This document shows positions 1-7,876 of a stretch of 11,368 bases of DNA, in pieces. Positions within the stretch are counted from its first letter, which is position 1. Each line of letters starts with the position of its first letter. The position numbers were made by a program, and so were the translations under genes. Origin of the DNA: Bacteroidia bacterium (GTDB taxonomy: Bacteria; Bacteroidota; Bacteroidia; Flavobacteriales; Flavobacteriaceae); contig JAUIJW010000059.1 of assembly GCA_030431085.1 (NCBI GenBank), positions 1-11,368 on the forward strand. The letters run 5' to 3'. The notes below the pieces were generated by a model. It saw only the letters and a list, made by a program, of their open reading frames with translations. It searched no databases and was not told the DNA's origin.

Positions 1-179
1 AGTTACACCGTATGGATGTCGCTATTTTAGCGAGTTATGTTGGTTTGTGGACCTGGAGAGTGAAAAGACATCTTAAACCAAAAGTGTTTAAAAGGCTGTC
101 GTCAAAAACGTTACAAAAATATGCTAATATTTTTGAGGTGTCTATAGAAGATTTAAAAGAGATTAAAGATGAAAATTGA
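1..179 (+). CDS. C-terminal end of an unrecognised protein (5' truncated by window edge)
   Basis: An open frame enters from the left edge (first whole codon at position 3) and stops at TGA 177-179, giving about 58 residues. The visible tail is basic and helical in character, with the stretch LWTWRVKRHLKP followed by a short amphipathic segment ending in SIEDLKEIKDEN. I do not recognise the family and do not assign a function. The stop lies 11 bases inside the next gene (ATG at 169), the same overlapping style seen through the rest of the window, which supports it being a real upstream member of the operon. An internal ATG at 12-14 exists, but the frame is open upstream of it, so the true start is probably outside the window. 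Confidence 0.6.
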   Translation, partial: LHRMDVAILASYVGLWTWRVKRHLKPKVFKRLSSKTLQKYANIFEVSIEDLKEIKDEN

Positions 180-1167
180 TTTTACGCACAGGCAAACGGC
201 CCATTGTGAAAATGGGGTTGTAGCTAATTTAATGCGTTATAATGGTTTCGATATTAGTGAACCTATGGTATTTGGTATTGGTTCTGGATTGTTGTTTTGC
301 TATATCCCTTTTTTAAAGGTAAATCATGGCCCGGCCATCACTTATCGCGTGATGCCTGGTTTAATTTTTAATAGGTTTGCTAAGAGAACAGGAGTTAAAG
401 TTAAAAGAGAAAAATTTAAAGATCCGCATAAAGCAAAGCAAAGATTAGATGAAAACCTTCAAAGAAATAATCCTGTAGGGTTACAGGTTGGAGTATATAA
501 TTTACCCTATTTTCCAGATGAGTATAGATTTCATTTTAATGCTCATAATTTAATTGTTTATGGTAAAGAGAATGACAACTATTTAATTAGTGATCCAGTA
601 ATGGAAGAGGTTACTCAATTAAGTACTAGCGATTTAAATAAGGTGAGGTTTGCAAAAGGAGTCTATGCACCTAAAGGTCATATTTATTATCCAATAGAAT
701 TCCCTAAAGAATTGGTTTTAGAAGATGCTATAATAAAAGGTATTAAACAAACTTGTAAAGATATGCTGGCACCTATACCAATAGTAGGTGTTAAAGGGAT
801 AAGGTATACCGCAAAATTGGTAAGAAAATGGCCGAAGCAGAAGGGTGTTAAAGTGGCCAACCATTACTTAGGACAGATCGTACGCATGCAGGAAGAAATT
901 GGTACAGGAGGAGGAGGATTTAGGTTTATTTATGGTGCCTTTTTACAAGAAGCTGCAGAGGTGCTTCAGAAACCAGAGCTAAAATCACTGTCAAATGAAA
1001 TTACTGAGATTGGTGATTTATGGAGAGATTTTGCAGTGGATGCCTCTAGAATTTATAAAAATAGAAATGCAAAAACGAACGCATATCATGATGTGGCGCT
1101 TCAGATGGAAGTTATTGCAGATAAAGAAGAAAAATTTTATAAAAGGTTGAAAAAGGCAGTAGCTTAA
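169..1167 (+). CDS. BtrH-like / DUF4872 putative acyltransferase
   Basis: This 332-residue protein resembles the BtrH N-terminal domain plus DUF4872 architecture. BtrH of butirosin biosynthesis moves an aminoacyl group from an acyl carrier protein to an amine using a papain-like Cys-His-Asp site. Here the N-terminus carries HCENG with Cys13, a His at 126 in the stretch FHFNAHN, and Asp142 in LISDP. Their order and spacing fit that triad. Residues after about 150 would be the DUF4872 half, with a Gly-rich GTGGGGF segment that is also typical. There is no signal peptide or membrane segment, so it is likely cytoplasmic. It overlaps the preceding gene by 11 bases and ends 6 bases before the ABC ATPase. 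With a carrier protein in the same operon, an acyl-transfer role from ACP to an amino or hydroxyl acceptor is a reasonable inference, but the substrate is unknown. A peptidase-like activity is the main alternative. Confidence 0.78.
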   Translation: MKIDFTHRQTAHCENGVVANLMRYNGFDISEPMVFGIGSGLLFCYIPFLKVNHGPAITYRVMPGLIFNRFAKRTGVKVKREKFKDPHKAKQRLDENLQRNNPVGLQVGVYNLPYFPDEYRFHFNAHNLIVYGKENDNYLISDPVMEEVTQLSTSDLNKVRFAKGVYAPKGHIYYPIEFPKELVLEDAIIKGIKQTCKDMLAPIPIVGVKGIRYTAKLVRKWPKQKGVKVANHYLGQIVRMQEEIGTGGGGFRFIYGAFLQEAAEVLQKPELKSLSNEITEIGDLWRDFAVDASRIYKNRNAKTNAYHDVALQMEVIADKEEKFYKRLKKAVA

Positions 1168-1173
1168 ATAGGG

Positions 1174-1917
1174 ATGATAACGGTTAAAGATTTAACTAAA
1201 AAATATAAGAATACAGATTTTAAAGCAGTTTCTAATTTAGATTTAGAGATAATTCAAGGAGAAGTTTTTGGCTTGTTAGGACCTAATGGTGCAGGAAAAA
1301 CAACACTTATCTCAATGCTTTGTGGATTAATGCGGCCAACCTCTGGAATAATAAAAATTGAAGGTTTAACGTATAAGCAGAACAAGAGAGAGTTGCAGAA
1401 ACTAATTGGTGTAGTGCCACAAGAATATGCCCTTTATCCTACACTAACTGCTCGAGAAAATCTTACCTATTTTGGTTCAATATATAATTTGAAGGGAAAC
1501 GATTTACAACAACTTATAGAACAAATACTTGATGAATTAGGGTTGTTGAAATTTGCAGATAAGAAAATTCAATCCTTTTCTGGAGGTATGAAACGCAGAG
1601 TGAATCTAATGGCAGGAATTCTTCATAAACCTAAACTTTTGTTTTTAGATGAGCCCACTGTTGGTGTAGATGTTCAATCTAAAAATGTAATTATGGATTA
1701 TCTTACCAAATTAAATAAAAGGGGAACTACAATTGTTTATACATCACATCATATGGTTGAGGCTCAGCAATTTTGTTCTCAGGTAGCAATTATTGATAAA
1801 GGCAATATTATAGCTAAAGGTGCGCCTATAAACCTTATCAATTCTGTAGACAATGCAAACAGGTTAGAAGATGTATATTTGAGTTTAACAGGAGTTAGTT
1901 TGAGAGATTATGCATAA
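1174..1917 (+). CDS. ABC transporter ATP-binding protein
   Basis: This is a 247-residue nucleotide-binding subunit that powers an exporter. All diagnostic motifs are present: Walker A GPNGAGKT at 36-43, Q-loop Gln83 in VVPQEY, signature SGGMKRR starting at 136, Walker B LLFLDE at 155-160, D-loop GVD and the switch His192 in TSHH. It is most like the DrrA/CcmA-type ATPases that pair with ABC-2 permeases for lipid, antibiotic or polysaccharide export. The next gene is such a permease and starts inside this one (8-base overlap, 1910-1917), so the two subunits are probably translationally coupled and made together. The cargo cannot be read from the sequence. The setting suggests an acyl or polyene lipid product or its precursor. 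Confidence 0.95.
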   Translation: MITVKDLTKKYKNTDFKAVSNLDLEIIQGEVFGLLGPNGAGKTTLISMLCGLMRPTSGIIKIEGLTYKQNKRELQKLIGVVPQEYALYPTLTARENLTYFGSIYNLKGNDLQQLIEQILDELGLLKFADKKIQSFSGGMKRRVNLMAGILHKPKLLFLDEPTVGVDVQSKNVIMDYLTKLNKRGTTIVYTSHHMVEAQQFCSQVAIIDKGNIIAKGAPINLINSVDNANRLEDVYLSLTGVSLRDYA

Positions 1918-3184
1918 ACTATGGCAATCTATTATAAAAGAATCCTTATTACTCATTAGAGATTTTGGGGGATTGTTGGTACTGTTCATCATGCCATTAG
2001 TGTTAGTTATTACCGTAACTATAATTCAAGATAGTACCTTTAGGAAAGATGCTCTAAAAAACATCCCAATTGTGTGGGTAAACCAAGACACCCAAGAATT
2101 TGGTAATCGCATAAAAAATTATTTGGTTAAAGATGGTTCTTTTCAAATTGTTGAGCAGTTTAAAGATCAAGATATAGACGAGGCTCTGGCTAATGAATTG
2201 GTATTGAAAGGAAAATACCAATTGGCTATTGTGATTCCTGAAGGTACCCAATCTATTTTAACAACAAAAGTAGAGCAGAATGTTAATAAGGTTTTAAACG
2301 AATTGGGTGTAGACGTAGATTCTGCAGCAATGTCTAAAGATGGACTAACTCGATCTATAAAATTAATTTTTGATCCAGCTACTCAAATTGCTTTTAAAAA
2401 CGGTGTAAAAAGCGCAATAGACAATATGGTTTCTAGAATAGAGACGCAAACAATTTATGAGCAGTTTGAAAAAGAATTTGAGCTAAATGCAGATACCTTT
2501 AATGATACATCAATCATAGATTTTAAGGAAGTTAATCCCAATAAGGATAATGTTATGCTTAAACCAAATTCGGCACAACATAATGTGCCTGCATGGGCTT
2601 TGTTTGCTATATTTTTTATTGTAATACCATTGTCTATCAATATTGTAAAAGAGAAAAATCAAGGAACTTATGTACGTATGAGAACTAGTCCAGTATCATA
2701 TGCTACTGTCATTGGCGGAAAGGTAGCAGTATATTTAGCAGTTTGTTTGCTACAATTTTTATTGATGCTATTAGTGGGCTTGTACTTGTTTCCATACCTT
2801 GAATTACCTAAATTAGTGATTAATGGTAATTATATTCTACTTTTTGTAGTGGCCTTATTCAGTGGATTGGCGGCTATTGGTTTTGGAATTTTATTAGGTA
2901 CCATAGCCAAAACAACAGAACAATCAGCGCCATTTGGAGCAACATCTGTAGTTATTTTAGCAGCCATAGGAGGGGTTTGGGTACCCATATATTTTATGCC
3001 TAAAATACTGCAGTACATTGCTAATGTATCACCCATGAATTGGGCTTTGAATGGCTTTTATGATATTATTTTAAGAGATGCTAATTTTGTTGATATCTTG
3101 CCAGAAATCTTCCTGTTAGCTCTCTTTTTTGTGGTACTTTTATTGATTGCGATTTATTATGATAAAGAAAAAAATATACTGTAA
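1910..3184 (+). CDS. ABC-2 type transporter permease
   Basis: This 424-residue inner-membrane subunit belongs to the YhhJ/DrrB-like ABC-2 class. Its layout is one N-terminal transmembrane helix (about 20-40), a large extracytoplasmic domain of roughly 185 residues (about 41-226), then five C-terminal helices near 227-246, 270-294, 306-330, 344-363 and 397-416. The segment SPMNWALNGFYDIILR before the last helix is the usual conserved end of this family. Its ATG overlaps the stop of the ATPase gene. The TAA at 3182-3184 is followed immediately by the next ATG. It forms the channel half of the exporter. The substrate is inferred only from the surrounding biosynthetic genes. Confidence 0.93.
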   Translation: MHKLWQSIIKESLLLIRDFGGLLVLFIMPLVLVITVTIIQDSTFRKDALKNIPIVWVNQDTQEFGNRIKNYLVKDGSFQIVEQFKDQDIDEALANELVLKGKYQLAIVIPEGTQSILTTKVEQNVNKVLNELGVDVDSAAMSKDGLTRSIKLIFDPATQIAFKNGVKSAIDNMVSRIETQTIYEQFEKEFELNADTFNDTSIIDFKEVNPNKDNVMLKPNSAQHNVPAWALFAIFFIVIPLSINIVKEKNQGTYVRMRTSPVSYATVIGGKVAVYLAVCLLQFLLMLLVGLYLFPYLELPKLVINGNYILLFVVALFSGLAAIGFGILLGTIAKTTEQSAPFGATSVVILAAIGGVWVPIYFMPKILQYIANVSPMNWALNGFYDIILRDANFVDILPEIFLLALFFVVLLLIAIYYDKEKNIL

Positions 3185-3601
3185 ATGAGTATAAAAGAAG
3201 TAGCAGAGGTTAGAATTCGATTTAATGAAACAGATCCGTTAGGCATTGTTTGGCACGGTAATTATATTTCCTATTTTGAAGAGGGGAGAGAAGCCTTTGG
3301 TAGAAGTCATGGTATTTCTTATTTAGAAGTGCAACAACATGGTTATGTCGTACCCATTGTAGAATCTTCATGTAGTCATAAGTTACCATTACGTTATGGT
3401 GATATTGCTAAAGTTGAGACGATATTTGAAGATACCCCAGCCTCAAAGATGATTTTTAATTATAAAATTTACAACCCTCAAGGACAAGTGGCCTGTGTTG
3501 GCAGAACGGTACAAGTGTTTCTGGATAAAAATGGAGATTTAGTACTTGGGTTACCACCGTTTTTTGAAGCTTGGAAAAGAAAAATTGGTTTATTAAAATA
3601 G
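3185..3601 (+). CDS. YbgC-like hot-dog acyl thioesterase (4HBT family)
   Basis: This 138-residue single hot-dog domain has the YbgC/4-hydroxybenzoyl-CoA thioesterase hallmark: RFNETDPLGIVWHGNY at residues 12-27, with the catalytic Asp17, His24 and Tyr27, followed by FEEGREAFGR. Family members hydrolyse acyl-CoA or acyl-ACP thioesters, and aryl-polyene clusters carry a comparable thioesterase. Here it may release the finished chain or clear misprimed carrier protein (inference). It starts on the base right after the permease stop. Its TAG at 3599-3601 shares one base with a GTG that probably starts the following ketosynthase. The length is normal and no residues appear to be missing. Confidence 0.9.
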   Translation: MSIKEVAEVRIRFNETDPLGIVWHGNYISYFEEGREAFGRSHGISYLEVQQHGYVVPIVESSCSHKLPLRYGDIAKVETIFEDTPASKMIFNYKIYNPQGQVACVGRTVQVFLDKNGDLVLGLPPFFEAWKRKIGLLK

Positions 3602-4752
3602 TGGTAAGGAATAAAGTTTACATAGGTGGGTATCAAATCATTTCACCATTGGGATATACGTCTTTAGACAATTTTAACGCCGTAGTTGATCAAAAAACGG
3701 CTGTAAAGCCTATTGATATAGAAGGTTTGAATCAACCGCTAGCTGCCACTTTTAATAGAGAATTGCTAGATAGTATTTTTAAAGAACATGGTATTTCAGA
3801 GAAGTTTACTTTTTTGGAAAAATTAATGATACTCTCTCTAAAAAAAATGTGGGTAAACCAACAATTAGAAATCACTTCTAAAACGTTATTAATTGTAGCC
3901 ACAACTAAAGGTAATATTGATGTACTCGATCAACAATCAAGATTTTATCACCAACCAGAAAGAGCTTATTTGTCGGTTTTAGCCAAACAAATTGCTAAGT
4001 ATTTTGAATTTGATAATGATCCGGTTGTTTTATCAAATGCTTGTATTTCTGGCTCGTTAGCAATTGCCATAGCCAAAGACTTAATATCTAGAAATGTTTA
4101 TGAAGATGTTGTTATTGTGGCAGGAGATTTAGTAACAAAATTTGTATTGTCGGGATTTCAATCATTTCAAGCGTTAAGTGATGAACTTTGTAAACCTTAT
4201 TCTATCAACCGTAAAGGAATTAATTTAGGAGAAGCTGTAGCATCTATGTGGTTGTCTAAAAATAAACCATTAACTGCAGAATTACCAATTCATGTATTGG
4301 GCGGAGCTTCGAGAAATGATGCCAATCATATTTCTGGGCCATCAAGAACTGGGGAAGGACTTTTCTTAAGTGCTAATGCAGCTTTTCAAGAAGCTAAAAT
4401 ACCCAAAAAGTCAATAGATTTTATTGCTGCTCACGGTACAGCAACCCTTTATAATGATGAGATGGAAGCTATAGCCTTTAATAGATTGGGATTAGAAGAT
4501 ACACCAATGCATAGCTTAAAGGCAAACTATGGACATACTTTGGGTGCAGCAGGTTTGTTAGAGACAATTCTCGGAATCGAAAGTTTAAAGCATAATACGC
4601 TACTACCATCTAAAGGATTTGATAGCTTAGGGGTTACGCAAGCTGTTAATGTGGTTAAAGAACCTGTAGCTAAAGATTTACAATGCTTTTTAAAAACATC
4701 GTCTGGTTTTGGGGGCTGTAATGCTGCTATTATTTTAAAAAAGACGTTATAA
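3601..4752 (+). CDS. beta-ketoacyl-ACP synthase (complete Cys-His-His site)
   Basis: This is a thiolase-fold condensing enzyme of the KAS I/II type that extends an acyl chain by decarboxylative condensation on a carrier protein. Counting from the GTG at 3601 (383 residues), the nucleophile is Cys148 in SNACISGS, the catalytic histidines are His279 in AAHGTAT and His312 in NYGHTLGAAG, and the C-terminal GFGGCN loop is near 369. I prefer GTG 3601 because family members begin just before the strand read here as NKVYIGGYQIISPLG, and because it overlaps the thioesterase stop by one base. An in-frame ATG at 3571 would add ten residues that only mirror the thioesterase coding sequence in another frame. 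The next gene, a half-length ketosynthase-like protein, starts with no gap, suggesting the two form a heterodimer as KS and chain-length factor. Which of the two ketosynthases in the window does the main elongation is unclear. Confidence 0.92.
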   Translation: MVRNKVYIGGYQIISPLGYTSLDNFNAVVDQKTAVKPIDIEGLNQPLAATFNRELLDSIFKEHGISEKFTFLEKLMILSLKKMWVNQQLEITSKTLLIVATTKGNIDVLDQQSRFYHQPERAYLSVLAKQIAKYFEFDNDPVVLSNACISGSLAIAIAKDLISRNVYEDVVIVAGDLVTKFVLSGFQSFQALSDELCKPYSINRKGINLGEAVASMWLSKNKPLTAELPIHVLGGASRNDANHISGPSRTGEGLFLSANAAFQEAKIPKKSIDFIAAHGTATLYNDEMEAIAFNRLGLEDTPMHSLKANYGHTLGAAGLLETILGIESLKHNTLLPSKGFDSLGVTQAVNVVKEPVAKDLQCFLKTSSGFGGCNAAIILKKTL

Positions 4753-5358
4753 ATGAGCGGCAACTTATACATAGAGCATTATTGCAGGATAGCAAATTCG
4801 AGTTTAATTGTTGATGGTTTAGAGGTAACTCAAGACGATAACCTCAATCTTAATCAGTTTTTAAAACTCATTTATACACAATTTGATATAAGCTATCCTA
4901 AGTATTTTAAAATGGATAAGTTATGTAAATTGGCATTTATAGCAGCAGAAATGGTTTTAAAATCAAGTGAAAACTTAAGTAATTGCGGTATAGTATTTTC
5001 TAATAATGCATCAAGCCTAGATACAGATCGTAAACATCAATCCTCTATAGAGAACCAAGAACAGTATTACCCAAGTCCATCCATATTTGTGTATACTTTG
5101 CCAAATATTGCGATAGGAGAAATTTGTATTAAACATAAAATATTCGGAGAGAATGCATTCTTTGTTAAAGATCAATACGATGCCTCATTTCATTATGCTT
5201 ATGAAAGCAGTTTGCTGGCAACTCAAAAATCAAATAAAATATTGGGAGGTTGGGTCAACGTTGACGGAGAAAGTTATGAAGCTTTCTTATATTTGATTTC
5301 TGATAGAGGTAATATACCTTATCAAATAGAAACACTAGAAAAATTATATTCAAACTAA
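4753..5358 (+). CDS. half-length ketosynthase-like protein, putative chain-length-factor partner
   Basis: This 201-residue protein looks like only the N-terminal half of a ketosynthase (the Ketoacyl-synt_2 type). Visible matches are CGIVFSNNASSLD (78-90), where ketosynthases have the GxxxGT strand, then SPSIFVYTLPNIAIGEICIKH (108-128), the dimer-interface helix, and NKILGGWVNVDGES (161-174), which corresponds to the strand after the nucleophile helix. The nucleophile region reads FGENAFFVKDQYD and has no Cys. The C-terminal half with the catalytic histidines is absent. It is therefore probably not a condensing enzyme. Proteins of this size and type act as the chain-length-factor-like partner of the ketosynthase in aryl-polyene systems (the ApeO:ApeC pair). 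It begins exactly where the intact ketosynthase ends and stops one base before the carrier protein gene, which fits a subunit role. The assignment is by pattern only. Confidence 0.72.
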   Translation: MSGNLYIEHYCRIANSSLIVDGLEVTQDDNLNLNQFLKLIYTQFDISYPKYFKMDKLCKLAFIAAEMVLKSSENLSNCGIVFSNNASSLDTDRKHQSSIENQEQYYPSPSIFVYTLPNIAIGEICIKHKIFGENAFFVKDQYDASFHYAYESSLLATQKSNKILGGWVNVDGESYEAFLYLISDRGNIPYQIETLEKLYSN

Positions 5359-5359
5359 T

Positions 5360-5617
5360 ATGGAAGATTTAAAATTAGAATTAAAACATAAAATTATTGA
5401 AAACCTTAACTTAGAAGATGTTGAAGTAAGTGATATTGGTAACAATGATGCTTTATTTGGCGATGGGTTAGGATTAGACTCTATAGATGCATTAGAGTTA
5501 ATTGTGATGCTAGATAAAGATTATGGCATTAAGCTTACAGATCCTAAACAAGGAAAAAAAATATTTCAATCTATTGATGTAATGGCTAAGTTCATTACAG
5601 AAAACAGAACAAAGTAG
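5360..5617 (+). CDS. acyl carrier protein
   Basis: This 85-residue acidic helical protein has the phosphopantetheine attachment motif LGLDSIDALEL, with the modified Ser at position 41. It would carry the growing acyl chain as a thioester for the neighbouring ketosynthases, dehydratase and transferases. The length and the DSID core are normal for a stand-alone ACP. The region before it (GNNDALFGDGLG) matches the usual loop I. It starts one base after the half-length ketosynthase-like gene and ends four bases before the second ketosynthase, so it sits in the middle of the condensing block. It is probably dedicated to this pathway rather than the housekeeping AcpP, because no fabD, fabG or fabF-type housekeeping neighbours are seen. 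Confidence 0.95.
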   Translation: MEDLKLELKHKIIENLNLEDVEVSDIGNNDALFGDGLGLDSIDALELIVMLDKDYGIKLTDPKQGKKIFQSIDVMAKFITENRTK

Positions 5618-5621
5618 ATTA

Positions 5622-6818
5622 ATGAAAAGCAGGGTTGTTGTAACAGGTATGGGAATTATATCTTCTATTGGAGACAATTTAGAAGAGAATTTATCGTCTT
5701 TACAACAAAAGAAACATGGTATTTCAAGGGTTGAGCATCTTGAGACCAAACATATCAATTCAATTAAAGTTGGTGAAGTCAAAAGAAGTAATTCTCAATT
5801 GGCTAACCAATTGAATTTATTACCCAACAATAACTATTCTAGAACGGCTTTTTTGGCCGAAATAGCAGCCAAAGAAGCTTGTGTTAATGCAAGCTTAAGT
5901 GATATGGAGGCTTACAGAACTGGACTAATTTCCGCCACAAGTGTGGGAGGAATGGATATGACCGAAAAATTTTTCTATTCGCAGTTAGAAGACAATAAAA
6001 ATAGACGATATATTGACAGTCATCCAGCCAATGATGCTACCTCAAAAGTTGCCAGCGCCTTAGGGATAAATACTTTTGTGAGTACTATTAGTACCGCTTG
6101 TTCTTCTTCGGCTAACGCCATTATGATGGGGGCAAGGTTGATCAAAGCAGGTAAATTGGATAGAGTTATAGTTGGTGGTGCAGATTGTTTGTCTAAGTTT
6201 ACGATTAATGGCTTTAAATCACTGATGATTTTATCAGAATCTGAATGTATGCCTTTTGATGCCAATAGAACGGGATTGAATTTAGGAGAAGCTGCTGCTT
6301 TTTTAGTGATAGAACGAGAAGATATCGCAGTAAAAGAAAATAAAAATATTTTAGCCCACGTGAGTGGCTATGCGAATGCAAATGATGCGTTTCATCAAAC
6401 AGCTTCATCAGAAAACGGAGAAGGTGCTTATTTAGCCATGAAAGATGCGTTAAAAGTAGCAGGGTTAAAACCAGAACACATACAGTATATTAATGCTCAT
6501 GGTACGGCGACTGTTAATAATGATTTATCTGAAAGTAAGGCTATTTTAAGAATTTTTGAAAGCCAAACGCCCAAATTAAGTTCAACAAAAGCATTTACGG
6601 GGCATACTTTAGCGGCTGCAGCGGCTGTTGAAGCGGTTTATTCAATCTTTTCTTTACAGCATCAAACCATTTGGCCTAATCTAAATTTTAAAACAAGAAT
6701 CCCTGCAACAGGAATAAAACCGGTAACGGAGGTTACTCCAGCTAAGCTTAATCATGTATTGTCAAATTCTTTTGGTTTTGGAGGCAATTGTTCAACATTA
6801 ATATTTTCTAAAGCGTGA
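5622..6818 (+). CDS. beta-ketoacyl-ACP synthase, second complete copy
   Basis: This 398-residue FabF-like condensing enzyme starts with the classic RVVVTGMGIISSIG. It has all three catalytic residues: Cys160 in STACSSSAN, His293 in NAHGTAT and His328 in FTGHTLAAA. The C-terminal loop SFGFGGNC is at about 383-390. It is a full-length elongating ketosynthase that differs clearly from the copy at 3601-4752, so the two are old paralogs rather than a recent duplication. Its TGA at 6816-6818 shares one base with the ATG of the next gene, a ketosynthase-like protein without a catalytic site. The pair may be translated in equal amounts and act as a KS plus non-catalytic partner. Its likely substrates are acyl-ACP and malonyl-ACP. 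Confidence 0.95.
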   Translation: MKSRVVVTGMGIISSIGDNLEENLSSLQQKKHGISRVEHLETKHINSIKVGEVKRSNSQLANQLNLLPNNNYSRTAFLAEIAAKEACVNASLSDMEAYRTGLISATSVGGMDMTEKFFYSQLEDNKNRRYIDSHPANDATSKVASALGINTFVSTISTACSSSANAIMMGARLIKAGKLDRVIVGGADCLSKFTINGFKSLMILSESECMPFDANRTGLNLGEAAAFLVIEREDIAVKENKNILAHVSGYANANDAFHQTASSENGEGAYLAMKDALKVAGLKPEHIQYINAHGTATVNNDLSESKAILRIFESQTPKLSSTKAFTGHTLAAAAAVEAVYSIFSLQHQTIWPNLNFKTRIPATGIKPVTEVTPAKLNHVLSNSFGFGGNCSTLIFSKA

Positions 6819-7876
6819 TGATAAAGCAATGTTATATTAATGGTATGGGTTCGGTGTCTACACAAGATACTGTGACAACATTAGAATTTGATCGTTTTAA
6901 AAAAATCACTTCATCTACTACACATGCCGTAAAACCTAATTATAAAGAATTTATACCTCCAGCCATGATACGAAGAATGGCCAATGGTGTAAAGATGGGG
7001 GTTGTAGCATCGCGTCTAGCTCTTCAAGATGCTCAAATAGATAAACCTAATGCCATTATTACGGGTACAGGTTTAGGTTGCGTGAACGATTCTGAAAAGT
7101 TTTTAAAAAACATGATTGATAATGATGAAGAATTTTTAACACCAACATCATTTATTCAATCTACGCATAATACGGTAGGAGCACAAATTGCTTTGGGTAT
7201 GGAATGCAAGGCTTATAATGTGACCTATGTGCATAATGCCAATTCTTTTGAAGCGGCTTTGATAGATGCTCAATTACAAGTTTTAGAGGGAATTGATAAT
7301 ATTTTAGTGGGAGGTATAGATGAAATAGGCAGTTATACTTCGAAATTGTACGAGCTCGCTGGACATGTTAAAGTTGAGGGCGTACCAAATAATTTACTTT
7401 CTAGTTCAACTCCTGGAGCCTGCTTAGGTGAAGGTGCTCATTTTTTCACCTTGTCTGATAAAAAAGCTAAGGATTGCTATGCTACGCTTTGCGATGTAGA
7501 TGTTTTTGAAAGCTTAGAGGATAGTGCAGTAGAAAACAAGATTGTAAATTTTCTAGAAAGACATAACCTAAGTATTCAAGATATTGATTTGGTGATGTTA
7601 GGTAATAATGGCGACTATAGGTATGACCAATATTATCATCAATTACAACAAAATATTTTTAATAAAACGCCTCAAGCTTCATATAAAAACTATTCTGCAG
7701 AATATCATACAGCTTCTGCATTTGGATTATGGTTGGCTTGTCACATATTTAGAAATAAGGCTGTGAACGACGTTTTTTTGTTGAATGAGATAAAGCCAAA
7801 TAAATTTTCAAATATTTTATTGTACAATCAATACAGAGGGAAATATCATAGTTTAGTTCTATTAAAGTCATGTTAA
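6818..7876 (+). CDS. ketosynthase-like protein lacking the catalytic triad
   Basis: This is a 352-residue thiolase-fold protein, taking ATG 6818 as the start because it overlaps the previous stop by one base; a GTG three bases upstream is also in frame. The fold is recognisable from IKQCYINGMGSVS at the start, AIITGTGLGCVNDSEKF near 79-95, the PTSFIQSTHNTVGAQIAL dimer-interface segment near 109-126, ILVGGIDEIG near 162-171 and LGEGAHFF near 203-210. Where the nucleophile should be, the text reads TYVHNANSFEAAL, with Ala141 aligned to Cys. The first His motif is replaced by LGNNGDY, and the second reads SAEYHTASAF with Glu in the expected His place. It therefore probably cannot condense and may serve as a partner or chain-length subunit, or bind an acyl-ACP intermediate. 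The downstream deacetylase gene overlaps it by 7 bases. Confidence 0.8.
   Translation: MIKQCYINGMGSVSTQDTVTTLEFDRFKKITSSTTHAVKPNYKEFIPPAMIRRMANGVKMGVVASRLALQDAQIDKPNAIITGTGLGCVNDSEKFLKNMIDNDEEFLTPTSFIQSTHNTVGAQIALGMECKAYNVTYVHNANSFEAALIDAQLQVLEGIDNILVGGIDEIGSYTSKLYELAGHVKVEGVPNNLLSSSTPGACLGEGAHFFTLSDKKAKDCYATLCDVDVFESLEDSAVENKIVNFLERHNLSIQDIDLVMLGNNGDYRYDQYYHQLQQNIFNKTPQASYKNYSAEYHTASAFGLWLACHIFRNKAVNDVFLLNEIKPNKFSNILLYNQYRGKYHSLVLLKSC

Noticed and set aside
2054..3036. Minus-strand open frames opposite the ABC permease
   Set aside because: Short, low-complexity and without recognisable motifs. The + strand has a convincing membrane protein with family motifs over the same bases.
3571..3600. 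ATG at 3571 as the start of the first ketosynthase
   Set aside because: The extra ten residues only mirror the thioesterase coding region in another frame, while family members start near the GTG at 3601, which overlaps the previous stop by one base. It cannot be fully excluded.
6020..6408. Minus-strand open frames opposite the second ketosynthase
   Set aside because: They lie across conserved catalytic segments of a clear + strand ketosynthase and have no features of their own.
6815..6817. GTG at 6815 as the start of the triad-less ketosynthase-like gene
   Set aside because: The next codon is ATG at 6818, which overlaps the preceding TGA by one base and is a better start. The difference is one residue.
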